Below, one piece after another: positions 27,346-36,273 of a stretch of 64,000 nucleotides of DNA. The first letter of the stretch is position 1; the number at the start of each line of letters is the position of its first letter. The notes beneath the pieces are model-generated. The model made no database searches and was not told where the DNA came from. It saw only the letters and a program-made list of their open reading frames with translations. The DNA is from Candidatus Gastranaerophilales bacterium (GTDB lineage Bacteria; Cyanobacteriota; Vampirovibrionia; Gastranaerophilales; Gastranaerophilaceae): NCBI GenBank assembly GCA_947625305.1, contig CANQNW010000004.1, positions 1-64,000 on the forward strand. The letters are read 5' to 3'. Both the position numbers and the translations under genes were made by a program.

Positions 27346-28346
27346 TGGAACCAAACGGGATATTAATATACGGTGAATTAAACGAGGACTGCGGTGTATC
27401 AGCCGTAGTTACCGAACTGCTTACCAAAGCAAGAGAATTAAAAGAAAAAATTTGGAATCAAAGAATAATGGTCTGTATAATAGGCCCGAGAATTAATTAT
27501 GAAAACATTATTACAACTCTTGGGGACTACGGTGCTGATGAGGTTATAATTATTAATGATGACAGATTAAAACAGTATGATAAAAAATACTTCGGCGAAA
27601 TTTTTACGCAAGTAGCTCAAAAATACCCGCCCCGAATAATACTTGCAGGAGCAACAAATCAAGGCAGAGAAATTATGCCGTATACCGCAATTAAGCTTAA
27701 TACAGGTCTGACTGCAGATTGTACAAATCTAAACATAGCGGATAACGGTTTATTATTATCCACAAGACCAACCTTTGGCGGAAAACTTACTGCGGATATA
27801 TTATGCAAAACCTTCCCGCAAATGGCAACAGTCCACCAAAATACATTTAAAGCCGAAAAAACAGAAAATCATGTAAATGCAATTTTTGATTGGATAGATA
27901 TTGATAAAATTGAAAATAAATCAAAAATAATAAATATTATAAAAAAGAACATCTCATCAAAAGATATAAATACCGCTGATATAATAGTATCTGGCGGTTT
28001 AAGTGCCTGTAAAGATAACGGGTTTACCCTTATCTATGAGCTTGCACAAAGATTAAATGCTGCTGTTGCAGGCTCAAGAGCGGCTTATGAAAAAGGTTAT
28101 ATAATTAAATCCCAGCAAATAGGGCAGACGGGAAAAACAGTTGCACCTAAATTATATATAGCTATAGGCATTTCAGGTGCGGCTCAGCATATTGCGGGAA
28201 TTAAAAATAGCGGTACAATAATAGCTATAAACAAAGATAAAAATGCACCCATATTTAAACATGCAGATATAGGACTTGTTGGTGATTTATTTCAAATTAT
28301 ACCGGAATTAATTGAAGAGTTAGATAAAGAGGAAAAAGATGAATAG
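27345..28346 (+). CDS. etfA: Electron transfer flavoprotein alpha subunit
   Basis: 333 aa; its ATG overlaps the etfB stop by one base. The C-terminal FAD domain has GSRAAYEKGYI, QIGQTGKTVAPKLYIAIGISGAAQHIAG and the closing KHADIGLVGDLFQIIPEL. No extra ferredoxin domain is fused at the N-terminus. The MFS gene starts 8 nt before its end. Confidence 0.95.
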   Translation: MEPNGILIYGELNEDCGVSAVVTELLTKARELKEKIWNQRIMVCIIGPRINYENIITTLGDYGADEVIIINDDRLKQYDKKYFGEIFTQVAQKYPPRIILAGATNQGREIMPYTAIKLNTGLTADCTNLNIADNGLLLSTRPTFGGKLTADILCKTFPQMATVHQNTFKAEKTENHVNAIFDWIDIDKIENKSKIINIIKKNISSKDINTADIIVSGGLSACKDNGFTLIYELAQRLNAAVAGSRAAYEKGYIIKSQQIGQTGKTVAPKLYIAIGISGAAQHIAGIKNSGTIIAINKDKNAPIFKHADIGLVGDLFQIIPELIEELDKEEKDE

Positions 28347-29736
28347 TGAAGCAGCAAATAATGAAAATGGATTAAAAAGATTTTCAACATTACAGTTACT
28401 TAATTTTTGTTTGGGATTTTTCGGGCTTCAATTTGCCTGGCAGATGAGAATAATTCTATCAGGGCCAGTAACGGAAAACTTGGGGGCATCTCCCTTGTTA
28501 TTCGGGCTTATCTGGCTGGCAGGCCCGGTTACCGGAATGCTTGTTCAACCTATTATAGGTGAATTGAGTGATAAAACACATACAATATTCGGAAAAAGAC
28601 GTCCCTATTTGTTTGCGGGCGCTATATTTGCCAGCCTCGCATTATGGGCATTTCCAAATTCCGCACTATTATCTCAAAAAATAGCTAATTTATTACATAT
28701 ACCAGAACACGTATTCGGCGGATTAATTATAGCGGCAATTATGATATGGGTTATAGATGCCTGCGTTAATGCGGCACAAGGTCCATATAGGGCTTTAGTT
28801 CCTGACTTGGTTCCGCCTGAACAGCACTCGCTTGCTAACGCATATTTAAGCTTTGCTATCGGGCTGGGGTCTGTTGTTGCTGCAGGTACGGCCCCGTTTT
28901 TAAAATATGTCTTTCATTACCAAATGAGTATTAATGCTCAATTTGTTATGGCTGCTCTTGCTTTTTCTTTAGCTATGACTTGGACTTGCTTAACAATTCA
29001 AGAACATAAATCTAAAAAAATAAACACACAAACTGAACAAAAAGCTGAAAAAGAAAATCAACCGTCTTTTATAAAAAAAGTTGTTGAATTCTTTAAATCT
29101 TCACCCGAGGTCAGCAAAATCTGCATTATGCAATTATTCACCTGGATTGGGATAATGAGTTTAAATATATTCTTTACTCAATACGCAATTCACACAATCT
29201 ATGGAGTTCCTGACTTAACAACGGCAACGGAAGAAGTTAAAAATTCATATATAAATACAATCAATCAGGCAACTAATTTTTCATCCATTTGTTTTGCAAT
29301 CCAAAACTTAATTTGTTTCCTTGTTTCTATTCCTATAGGCTTGTTATCAACTAAATTAGGAAACAGAAAAGTACATTTTATATCATTAATAACCCTAACA
29401 TTTGCATTTGTCGGTATGGGATTATCTACAAATCCTTCATTTGTCTTATTATGTATGTCAATAGCAGGTATCGGCTGGGCGAGTATTTTAGCATTGCCGT
29501 TTGCAATGTTATCGGAATTTATTCAAAAAGGTTCAGAAGGCTCTGTTATGGGAATTTTCAATATCTTTATAGCAGGCCCGCAAATTTTAGTATGCACACT
29601 ATTAGCTTGGTTCATTTACCAATGTTCTTACGGTGTGGCTAACGGCATTAATTATCACTGGGAATATGCTTTCTTTATCGGAGCAGTAACAATTATAATT
29701 GCAGCTGTTATTACAAATCTGATTAAAGAAAATTAG
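28339..29736 (+). CDS. MFS transporter of the sugar (GPH/SUT-like) type
   Basis: 465 aa, 12 membrane helices. The start FCLGFFGLQFAWQMRIILSGPVTENLGASP and QPIIGELSDKTHTIFGKRRPYLFAGA are very close to the sucrose/maltose symporter (SLC45/SUT-like) pattern, with the RXGRR-like loop as FGKRRP. A long cytoplasmic loop sits around residues 230-260. GAGGA precedes the ATG, which overlaps etfA. The substrate is probably an oligosaccharide, by family only. Confidence 0.85.
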   Translation: MNSEAANNENGLKRFSTLQLLNFCLGFFGLQFAWQMRIILSGPVTENLGASPLLFGLIWLAGPVTGMLVQPIIGELSDKTHTIFGKRRPYLFAGAIFASLALWAFPNSALLSQKIANLLHIPEHVFGGLIIAAIMIWVIDACVNAAQGPYRALVPDLVPPEQHSLANAYLSFAIGLGSVVAAGTAPFLKYVFHYQMSINAQFVMAALAFSLAMTWTCLTIQEHKSKKINTQTEQKAEKENQPSFIKKVVEFFKSSPEVSKICIMQLFTWIGIMSLNIFFTQYAIHTIYGVPDLTTATEEVKNSYINTINQATNFSSICFAIQNLICFLVSIPIGLLSTKLGNRKVHFISLITLTFAFVGMGLSTNPSFVLLCMSIAGIGWASILALPFAMLSEFIQKGSEGSVMGIFNIFIAGPQILVCTLLAWFIYQCSYGVANGINYHWEYAFFIGAVTIIIAAVITNLIKEN

Positions 29737-29748
29737 GAATATTGAAAG

Positions 29749-30837
29749 ATGAAAGCTGATTGCTCATTCCTGTTTGATAAATTAAGGAAGTATTACGCAT
29801 ATTTATCATATTATAATCCTACAGGGTATATGTTTGCACCTGTCAGATATTTTATGGAATTAACTTACAAATGCAATTTAAATTGCAGTTTTTGTTTTAT
29901 AAATAAAAATCGAAAAAGAGATGAAATGACAACGGAAGAATGGTTTAAACTAATTGAGCAAGTCCCGTTTTATTCTTTTATATCACTTGTCGCAGGCGAG
30001 GTTATGTTAAGAGAGGATTTTTTTGAGATATTAAACAAAGCCTCAAAACAAACAATGGGCAAAGTTAGTATAATTACAAACGGAACTCTTTTAAATGAAG
30101 ATACCGTCAATAAATTATATAACAGTAATATTTTATTATTATCTGTTTCTCTTGACGGATATAAATCTCATCACGATGAGATAAGACACAAACAAGGCTT
30201 ATGGGATAATGTTATTAATAATCTTGAACTATTAAACAAGTTAAAAGAAAAAAATAAAAATAAACGGCCCCTTACTGATATAAAAACAGTAGTTTTGGAA
30301 AATAATTTGGAGGATATTCCGAAAATATATAAAGAAGCAAATAGATTACATTGCGAGTTTTTATCACTATCATTAAAACGTAACAATTTTCTAAGGCAAA
30401 ACTCAGAACAGACTGAAGTTTTCGGAGAAGAATTTTATAAGCAGGAATATCCATTAGAGATGTACTTTGATAAAGAACAGTTTATTGAAATGTATAAAGA
30501 GCTCGAAAGCATTTCAAAAACAGCATATACGAAATTAAGATGGGCGCCTAAATTCAAACCGACAGGGCAATCAGATAAAATTATAAAGTTCTTTCAGCTT
30601 GGGAATACTCCCGTAACTGATATTTATCACCCGTGTAATCATCCGTTTTCTACGGTATTTATTGCTCCGGATGGTGATATTTATCCTTGCATTTCATATA
30701 AAATAGGGAATGTCAGAGGTAAAAATATTCAACAAGTTTTAAACAGTGAAAAGCCAAAAGAATTTAGGAAATTAATGAAAAAATATAAAATTTTAAATGC
30801 TTGTCAGTTATGCTGTGATGCATATCCAAAAATTTAA
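29749..30837 (+). CDS. Radical SAM/SPASM protein
   Basis: 362 aa. Cluster motif CNLNCSFC (C42, C46, C49) after the strand MELTYK; SAGE-type block VAGEVMLREDFF; C-terminal SPASM-like cysteines in HPCNHPFSTVF, DIYPCISYKIG and CQLCCDAY. Such enzymes often modify peptides or transfer groups using extra iron-sulfur clusters. No precursor peptide is adjacent. It lies 12 nt after the MFS gene and overlaps the next gene's 3' end by 4 nt. Confidence 0.86.
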   Translation: MKADCSFLFDKLRKYYAYLSYYNPTGYMFAPVRYFMELTYKCNLNCSFCFINKNRKRDEMTTEEWFKLIEQVPFYSFISLVAGEVMLREDFFEILNKASKQTMGKVSIITNGTLLNEDTVNKLYNSNILLLSVSLDGYKSHHDEIRHKQGLWDNVINNLELLNKLKEKNKNKRPLTDIKTVVLENNLEDIPKIYKEANRLHCEFLSLSLKRNNFLRQNSEQTEVFGEEFYKQEYPLEMYFDKEQFIEMYKELESISKTAYTKLRWAPKFKPTGQSDKIIKFFQLGNTPVTDIYHPCNHPFSTVFIAPDGDIYPCISYKIGNVRGKNIQQVLNSEKPKEFRKLMKKYKILNACQLCCDAYPKI

Positions 30838-32276
30838 GATATTACATTTTTCAAAAGCCTTAAACCGTATTTAACATAATTAATAAATAAAGGGAAGGTT
30901 AAATCTTTATTAAATATTTTTTTCAAAATATAAGACGGTCTTAAGTGATATCTTAAAATTATATCTTTTCTGAATTTTTCAAGTTCTTCCCTTGAAACAA
31001 AATTTGTTCCCATTGTTACATTCTTAAATGAGTCTTTACCCAAAATCAAATCATTATGATTGGAGGAGGAAAGAACCATATTATAAAGTTCGCTTCCCTT
31101 AAAAGGTGCTGCAATTGATAATTCTATGAAATCAGTATTTAATTTAAAAATTAAGTCCTTTGTTTTCTTTAAATGTTCTTTAGTTTCCCATGGAAAACCG
31201 ATTAAATAAAATCCGAAAATTTTAAACCCGTATTTTTTTATAAGTTTTACAGCATTAATATTTTGTTCTACGGTAGTACCTTTTTTCATTTGCTTAAGAG
31301 AATCATCACTGCCCGATTCCAAGCCTAATGCTATTACACTGCAGCCTGCCTGTTTCATTTTTATAAGCATTTCATCATCAACAGTATTAACTCTTGAATT
31401 TGCGACCCAGTTGATTTTACCCTTTAGGTCTGAAGAAATTATTAAATCACATAAAGAAATAACCCACTCTTTATTAATAGTAAAGGTATCGGATTTAAAG
31501 AAAAAATCACGGATATTATATTGATTAACGCACTCTTTGATTTCGTCCATTACGGATTGCGGTGAGCGAAAACGAACTTTCCTCCCTGATATAACAGGGG
31601 ATACACAATATATACAAGAAGAAGGACAACCTCTTGATGTTGATATTGTTGCCATTGGTCTGTTTGTAGCAGGATTTATATAAAGTTCATTTTCCATTAA
31701 ACTTCTGTCGGGGAAAGGAATTGAATTCAAATTTTCATTAAATGAATTAACTTTATTTGTTATCCATTGCCCGTTATTTTTATATGAAATTCCTTCAATT
31801 TTGGAAAGAGCCGTTTTATCATTATAATGCGCTTCAAGTAAAGGTTTTATAATAAATTCACACTCTGAGCCAATCAAATAATCAATATCAGACAAGTCTA
31901 ATTCTTCAAATAAGTCCTGCTGGGGGTTAAAGAATAATGCACCTTTAAGGATTACCAGCGTATCTTTTTTAATACTTTTAATTTTCTTTGCCGTATTTAT
32001 ATCTTCAAAAATACTTCCGTTTGTAATACTTATAAATACTATATCGGGATTTTCTCTTTTTAAATCATTTTCAAAATCAATAAATGAATATTTATGAGCC
32101 GAATAATCTTTAAGAAATACCAAAAAATCTGCCTGTTTCATTATTGAAGCGACATATCCTAAATCATTACAAGCTCGAAGTGAATTTGCAACAGATGCTT
32201 TTACATTTATCTGACACCTGTCTTCAGCTCTTTGGTATACTTCCCCCGGAGGGTATATCAGCATTATTTTTTTCAT
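30834..32276 (-). CDS. B12-binding domain radical SAM protein
   Basis: 480 aa. N-terminal cobalamin-binding-like Rossmann domain (residues about 1-150, with NPDIVFISITNGSIFEDI) followed by a radical SAM domain with GCPSSCIYC (C217, C221, C224) and the long C-terminal helical tail. The family carries out methylations, ring closures and similar reactions on unactivated carbons. The canonical DxHxxG B12 motif is not obvious, so cobalamin binding is inference. ATG with no strong ribosome site; divergent from the CdsA paralogue. Confidence 0.85.
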   Translation of the reverse strand: MKKIMLIYPPGEVYQRAEDRCQINVKASVANSLRACNDLGYVASIMKQADFLVFLKDYSAHKYSFIDFENDLKRENPDIVFISITNGSIFEDINTAKKIKSIKKDTLVILKGALFFNPQQDLFEELDLSDIDYLIGSECEFIIKPLLEAHYNDKTALSKIEGISYKNNGQWITNKVNSFNENLNSIPFPDRSLMENELYINPATNRPMATISTSRGCPSSCIYCVSPVISGRKVRFRSPQSVMDEIKECVNQYNIRDFFFKSDTFTINKEWVISLCDLIISSDLKGKINWVANSRVNTVDDEMLIKMKQAGCSVIALGLESGSDDSLKQMKKGTTVEQNINAVKLIKKYGFKIFGFYLIGFPWETKEHLKKTKDLIFKLNTDFIELSIAAPFKGSELYNMVLSSSNHNDLILGKDSFKNVTMGTNFVSREELEKFRKDIILRYHLRPSYILKKIFNKDLTFPLFINYVKYGLRLLKNVIS

Positions 32277-32338
32277 GTTTTTTTATTATTATTTAATGTG
32301 TTACAATTAGTATATTACATTATATAGATAAATAAAAT

Positions 32339-33166
32339 ATGAATTTAAAATTTATAAGATACACTCTGGGATTTATACTTTTTATAATCATACTGGCATC
32401 ATTTTACTTTTCAAAGTTTGCAGTATTTACAGTATCCGCATTTTTAATAATTATTGCGATGAAAGAATACAGGGATATGATGAAAACAAAAGAAATATAT
32501 CCTCATAAATTTGTACCTGAAATAACAGGAATAATTTGTGCATATATATTTACTTTTTATAATAATATTAACTTTCATTATTTTATAACTCCGATATTAC
32601 TTATGGGAATTATATTATCTTTTATTCTTACGGTAATAAAAAACCGAAAACCATATTTAATGACTTCTTTTAGTACGATGGCAGCATTTTTATTAATATT
32701 TTGCGGATTATATGTTATAAAACTCACCTATTATTTTGAAGAAAATTACAGCCGGTATTTAATATTAATCTACTTTTTTGCCGTATTATCAGGAGATTAT
32801 TCGGCATCAATCTTTGGGCCAAAATTTAAAAAGAAATATATTGCACCTGAAATAAGTCCAAATAAAACACTTGCGGGTTGTATATCAAATCTTATATTCA
32901 GTTGTTTATTCTGCCTGTTATTAACACAATTTTTAGGGTTTTCAATTCCTATATGTATAGGATTTGGAATAACCATTTCAATATTTGCACAATTAGGTGA
33001 TTTGACCGTTTCGACATTTAAAAGAGATTTGGGAATTAAACACAGCGGAAATTTATTTTTAGACTACGGCGGGATATTAGACAGAATGGATGCATTTATA
33101 TTTTCTGCACCTGCCGCTTATTATTATTTATTTATAATTTCTCTAATCGGTAATAAATTTATTTAA
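32339..33166 (+). CDS. CdsA-family paralogue with degenerate signature
   Basis: 275 aa, about eight membrane helices; matches phosphatidate cytidylyltransferase in fold. Compared with the canonical CdsA at 61703, the signature is altered: SxxKR (225-229) and DRMD (248-251) remain, but KD becomes KH (234-235) and PGHGG becomes LDYGG (241-245). It may use another substrate or have lost activity. It starts at ATG without Shine-Dalgarno and stands beside the peptide locus, not in the lipid operon. Confidence 0.8.
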   Translation: MNLKFIRYTLGFILFIIILASFYFSKFAVFTVSAFLIIIAMKEYRDMMKTKEIYPHKFVPEITGIICAYIFTFYNNINFHYFITPILLMGIILSFILTVIKNRKPYLMTSFSTMAAFLLIFCGLYVIKLTYYFEENYSRYLILIYFFAVLSGDYSASIFGPKFKKKYIAPEISPNKTLAGCISNLIFSCLFCLLLTQFLGFSIPICIGFGITISIFAQLGDLTVSTFKRDLGIKHSGNLFLDYGGILDRMDAFIFSAPAAYYYLFIISLIGNKFI

Positions 33167-33251
33167 GCAATCTATACACTGCTTTTATCCGTACGCACTT
33201 ATATTGGTTGAATTAGATTTTTTTCAAAAAAATAAGATTTTCACTTTTAAG

Positions 33252-33494
33252 TTATTTACAATACTGACCCTCTGTATGATGACCTACCAATTTCCCTCTG
33301 CTATCATAATCTGCACAACTTCTATACTGGTTATGAGAAATAGGATCACAAGCGCCCCAAGTATAACAGTCACTATAACCGCCACCCACGTGACCATATC
33401 CGGTAACTGCCGTTAAATCGCCTTCTTCTACAATGTCTTTATACATTTCAAGGATTTGTTCTTCAGGTAAATTTTCTACATCATCAAAATCCAT
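33252..33494 (-). CDS. Putative modified-peptide precursor (80 aa, Cys/Gly/Tyr-rich core)
   Basis: 80 aa on the minus strand, ATG with AAAGGG 5 nt upstream. The first about 30 residues are acidic and helical (DDVENLPEEQILEMYKDIVE), like a RiPP leader. From about residue 32 the sequence is Gly/Tyr/His-rich with four Cys (GHVGGGYSDCYTWGACDP then SCADYDS and GQYCK). A consensus promoter with flanking inverted repeats lies upstream, shared with a divergent Xre gene; a radical SAM and an ATP-grasp gene follow nearby. It could also be an unmodified bacteriocin-like peptide. Confidence 0.6.
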   Translation of the reverse strand: MDFDDVENLPEEQILEMYKDIVEEGDLTAVTGYGHVGGGYSDCYTWGACDPISHNQYRSCADYDSRGKLVGHHTEGQYCK

Positions 33495-33626
33495 ATTAAC
33501 CCTTTCTAAATCAATTATTTTTGTTCAACACTCTGCCTTAATTTAAAAATATAAAGTCCAGAAAGCGGAATACTTTTATTTTTTAAAATTTCTTGATTTT
33601 TAAATTCAAGATAAATTAACACTGTC

Positions 33627-33676
33627 TGATTATATTTGATTGTAACACGCAATATATAACTAGTCAAATATAATCA
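33627..33676. promoter_or_regulatory. Operator: perfect 13-bp inverted repeat flanking the peptide promoter
   Basis: TGATTATATTTGA (33627-33639) and TCAAATATAATCA (33664-33676) are exact inverted copies. One arm overlaps the -35, the other abuts the -10 of the minus-strand promoter. The adjacent Xre protein is the obvious candidate binder. Confidence 0.75.
33639..33667 (-). promoter_or_regulatory. Promoter of the peptide gene
   Basis: Minus strand: TTGACT (33662-33667), 17-nt spacer, TACAAT (33639-33644). The transcript would have a leader of about 140 nt. Confidence 0.75.
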
Positions 33677-33751
33677 ATTTTATATTTTACTAATCATATT
33701 TAACCTTAAATATTAATCAAAATTAAATTATCTTTTAATAATGGTGGAATT

Positions 33752-34075
33752 ATGATTACTAAAGAACTTATAGGGAAAAAAATTCAACAGGCTCGTATCC
33801 GTAATCAATTAACACAAGAAGAACTTGCAGAAAAAATTGAATTATCAGAAAATTACTTGAGTAAGGTCGAACGAGGGCTAAACATGCTAAATTCCGTTAA
33901 ATTTTTAAGAATTATTGACGTTCTTAAAATAAATCTTGAAGAATTCGGAATTAATAATCAAAATATTTTAGAAACTAAACGCACTGCATTAAGTGAAATC
34001 ATCTTAAATTGTGATGATGAAACTTTAAAAATGATAACAGAAATTGCAAAAATTATTGTAAATCTAAAAAAATAA
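33752..34075 (+). CDS. Xre-family helix-turn-helix regulator
   Basis: 107 aa. HTH at residues about 8-62: KKIQQARIRNQLTQEELAEK then LSENYLSKVERG, the classic Cro/C1 type. The C-terminal helix may dimerise. GGTGG lies before the ATG. Divergent from the peptide gene across the 13-bp inverted repeat, so it most likely represses or activates that promoter. It has no lytic or toxin domain. Confidence 0.88.
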   Translation: MITKELIGKKIQQARIRNQLTQEELAEKIELSENYLSKVERGLNMLNSVKFLRIIDVLKINLEEFGINNQNILETKRTALSEIILNCDDETLKMITEIAKIIVNLKK

Positions 34076-34101
34076 TTTAAATTGTAATATTTCACATTTA
34101 T

Positions 34102-35115
34102 TTAAGTATGTTTATATACGTGCTTTCTTAAATCTTCAATCTTATGTAATTTATATGTAAAACAAATTCCGCATTTATCCATAAATCTTGACTTGCAATC
34201 CTCACAATTTTTATTTACAAAAGATAATCTTGCGTATAAATCTATTTTATTATGGAAGTAATTAATAAGTCCAGTTAAGGATTTGAAGTTGGTAATTGGG
34301 ACTTTCATATATTTTGAAAGTCCAAAGCACCTTACTGCATTTAAATCAGGCAATATGTCTATTACCGGATGACAGGTTTTTGAAGAAAGTATTGTCATAT
34401 TTTCCGTCAAGTTATTTTTTTTCGCCAAAACACCTAATTTTAGTAATAACCTTTTATTTTCAACTGTTAACAAACAATCCGGAATTGCATTACAATCATT
34501 ATATGGAACTATATTATTATTTAAACAATCCTCAAGGAATTCAAACAATTTTGTATGCATTTCTTCAAAACCTTTGAGAATATTTTTTGTTTTTTCTTTT
34601 TTATCATTAGGTAATGCCGTAGAAAACCTTAGTTCTTTACCCTCCGCAAGTTTTAATAAATCAAAAATATAAGAATAATCCATATCCTTAGAGTATAAAT
34701 TAATACCCAGTTTAAATTTTTTATTTATTTCCTTGAACTTTAATATATTATTTTTAAGCTTTTCATATTGTGAAGTTCCGATATCCTTTTCGGAATTGCA
34801 GTTAATTAAACAGCTGATTTTTTCATGTCCTAAAATATCAAAATATTTATCAAGATTTATTCCGTTTGTATAAATAACAATTGTTTTTATTTGTTCATCA
34901 GAAATTAAAATTTCTATTATTTCTTTAAAATGAGAATAAACCAGCGGTTCACCTCCGATAAGCCCGACCCGTTCTGTTCCGTCTGCTTTTATAAAGTTTA
35001 AAATTTTATTAAAATTTTCAAGTGTAACTTCTTCATTTTCTTTATTAACAAACTCCGAAGCAAAACAATACGGGCAATTTAAATTACACTTCCTTGTCAA
35101 AAATATATTAGCCAA
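34102..35115 (-). CDS. Radical SAM protein with C-terminal Cys cluster (candidate peptide modifier)
   Basis: 337 aa. It starts TTG at 35115, supported by AAGGAA 5 nt upstream. CNLNCPYC (C10, C14, C17) and GLIGGEPLVYSHF follow. The C-terminus has Cys-rich SPASM-like blocks: CHPVIDILPDLNAVRCFG and NCEDCKSRFMDKCGICF. This fits radical SAM/SPASM enzymes that make thioethers or other crosslinks in peptides. It lies on the same strand as the 80-aa peptide and the ATP-grasp gene. The substrate link is inference. Confidence 0.82.
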   Translation of the reverse strand: MANIFLTRKCNLNCPYCFASEFVNKENEEVTLENFNKILNFIKADGTERVGLIGGEPLVYSHFKEIIEILISDEQIKTIVIYTNGINLDKYFDILGHEKISCLINCNSEKDIGTSQYEKLKNNILKFKEINKKFKLGINLYSKDMDYSYIFDLLKLAEGKELRFSTALPNDKKEKTKNILKGFEEMHTKLFEFLEDCLNNNIVPYNDCNAIPDCLLTVENKRLLLKLGVLAKKNNLTENMTILSSKTCHPVIDILPDLNAVRCFGLSKYMKVPITNFKSLTGLINYFHNKIDLYARLSFVNKNCEDCKSRFMDKCGICFTYKLHKIEDLRKHVYKHT

Positions 35116-35171
35116 GATATTTCCTTTCTATATAACATTTAATTTAAGTTATTTATAATACCACCTTTTGT

Positions 35172-35220
35172 ATAAATTTTTGACATCCTTTAAATCTATA
35201 TTAATCCTTTCTTAAATCAA
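35172..35220 (-). repeat. Degenerate second copy of the peptide gene start
   Basis: This stretch matches 33467-33514, the ribosome site and first codons of the 80-aa peptide, in 32 of the 39 positions compared after the one-base indel. The copy would read INIDLKDVKNLYKRWYYK and stop; its ATG has become ATA, so it is vestigial. It overlaps the last codons of the ATP-grasp gene. Confidence 0.6.
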
Positions 35221-36118
35221 GCATTTCGCCCAGTTTAATATCCCATTTTTTATCTTCAAAATTATAAAATCCGGAAAACGGAGTAAATGTAATTTCATTA
35301 AAATAAATTTTATCATGATAAATTAACCAGTCTACACGAGCCAATTTAAAGCCTTCTGCTAAATTTTTTGACAATTCAACCGACAATTTTAAGTTATCGT
35401 CAATATCTTCTTGGATTAAGCTGTATTCAGGCATAAATTTTAAATTTATATGATTAAAATTATTATCAAATACACTAACCTCTCTGGGGAAAGTATATTT
35501 AATTTTTTGAAAAACTTTAACTTCACCGTTAAAACAATAGACTTCAATTTCTTGAGGTTTTTCATTCTTATCATCCCTTAATAACGGTTCAATTAAAAGT
35601 TTCGGGGTTATATCTTTGTATTGCATTTCAAATCCGGCAAAAGGATAAAACTTCAAACCCAGCCAATCAGTAAGTCTTGCCTTTAGTATTTCCATTAATA
35701 CAGGATTGTTAATAAGTTTTTCTTTATTTTTTACTATAAAATGCCACTTACAGCCATGATTTGCTTTGATAATAAAAGAATCGGGTAAAGTATCAAACGG
35801 AATTGAATCATAATCATCTCCAACCCATAAGCAAGGTTTTAAGTATTGTTCACCAATTTTTTCTTTTACAAAATCTCTTACTTTTACTTTATCTGTTAAT
35901 TCTGTTTTTTTAGGAGTTGTATCATTTAATTTCAGCCACTGTATCTTTTCTGAAAATGTCTTAGGGTTCTTTAAATTTAAATTTTTTTGAAGATACATCC
36001 TATATAATTTTTTTAAATATTTCGGATACTCGCTTTCAGGAAGTTCTACAATAAGACTATAATCATACGGCGGATTTGGAATATTATCTTTTTTAATTTT
36101 TTTTAAAAACTCAAGCAT
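35201..36118 (-). CDS. TupA-like ATP-grasp ligase (cluster A)
   Basis: 305 aa. Matches the TupA-like ATP-grasp family (PF14305): NPKTFSEKIQWLKLND, KVRDFVKEKIGEQYLKP, LPDSFIIKANHGCKWHFIVKN (ATP-binding Lys and His-Gly), EIEVYCFNGEVKVFQ, and metal-binding VDWLIYHDKIYFNEITFTPFSG. TupA adds amino acids in teichuronopeptide synthesis; relatives sit in glycan and peptide clusters. Here it lies beside a radical SAM gene and a peptide. A consensus promoter is 29 nt upstream. It shares the fold with the second copy at 49257. Confidence 0.85.
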   Translation of the reverse strand: MLEFLKKIKKDNIPNPPYDYSLIVELPESEYPKYLKKLYRMYLQKNLNLKNPKTFSEKIQWLKLNDTTPKKTELTDKVKVRDFVKEKIGEQYLKPCLWVGDDYDSIPFDTLPDSFIIKANHGCKWHFIVKNKEKLINNPVLMEILKARLTDWLGLKFYPFAGFEMQYKDITPKLLIEPLLRDDKNEKPQEIEVYCFNGEVKVFQKIKYTFPREVSVFDNNFNHINLKFMPEYSLIQEDIDDNLKLSVELSKNLAEGFKLARVDWLIYHDKIYFNEITFTPFSGFYNFEDKKWDIKLGEMLDLRKD

Positions 36119-36146
36119 ATTTTTAACCTATTACTACTTACTTGTG

Positions 36147-36175
36147 ATTTTACCACCAGTAATACGGATAGTCAA
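36147..36175 (-). promoter_or_regulatory. Promoter of the TupA-like / radical SAM operon
   Basis: Minus strand: TTGACT (36170-36175), 17-nt spacer, TAAAAT (36147-36152), about 22 nt before the ATG. Confidence 0.7.
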
Positions 36176-36273
36176 TTATAATAATATTATACAAACCATT
36201 ATCATATTGTAGATACTGTATTCATCTTAAAAGTTTCCTATCAAAAGAATATATCAGTCTTAAAATATGACTT

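Larger units (their letters stand above)
33495..33751. other. Divergent region between peptide gene and Xre regulator
   Basis: 257 bp holding the peptide promoter and operator (33627-33676). A 35-codon frame with GTG start lies on the minus strand at 33515-33622 (ends KLRQSVEQK) but has no ribosome site, so I do not call it a gene. Confidence 0.5.

Noticed and set aside
33204-33416. 70-aa plus-strand frame opposite the peptide gene
   Set aside because: No ribosome site; the minus-strand peptide has promoter and ribosome site and better composition.
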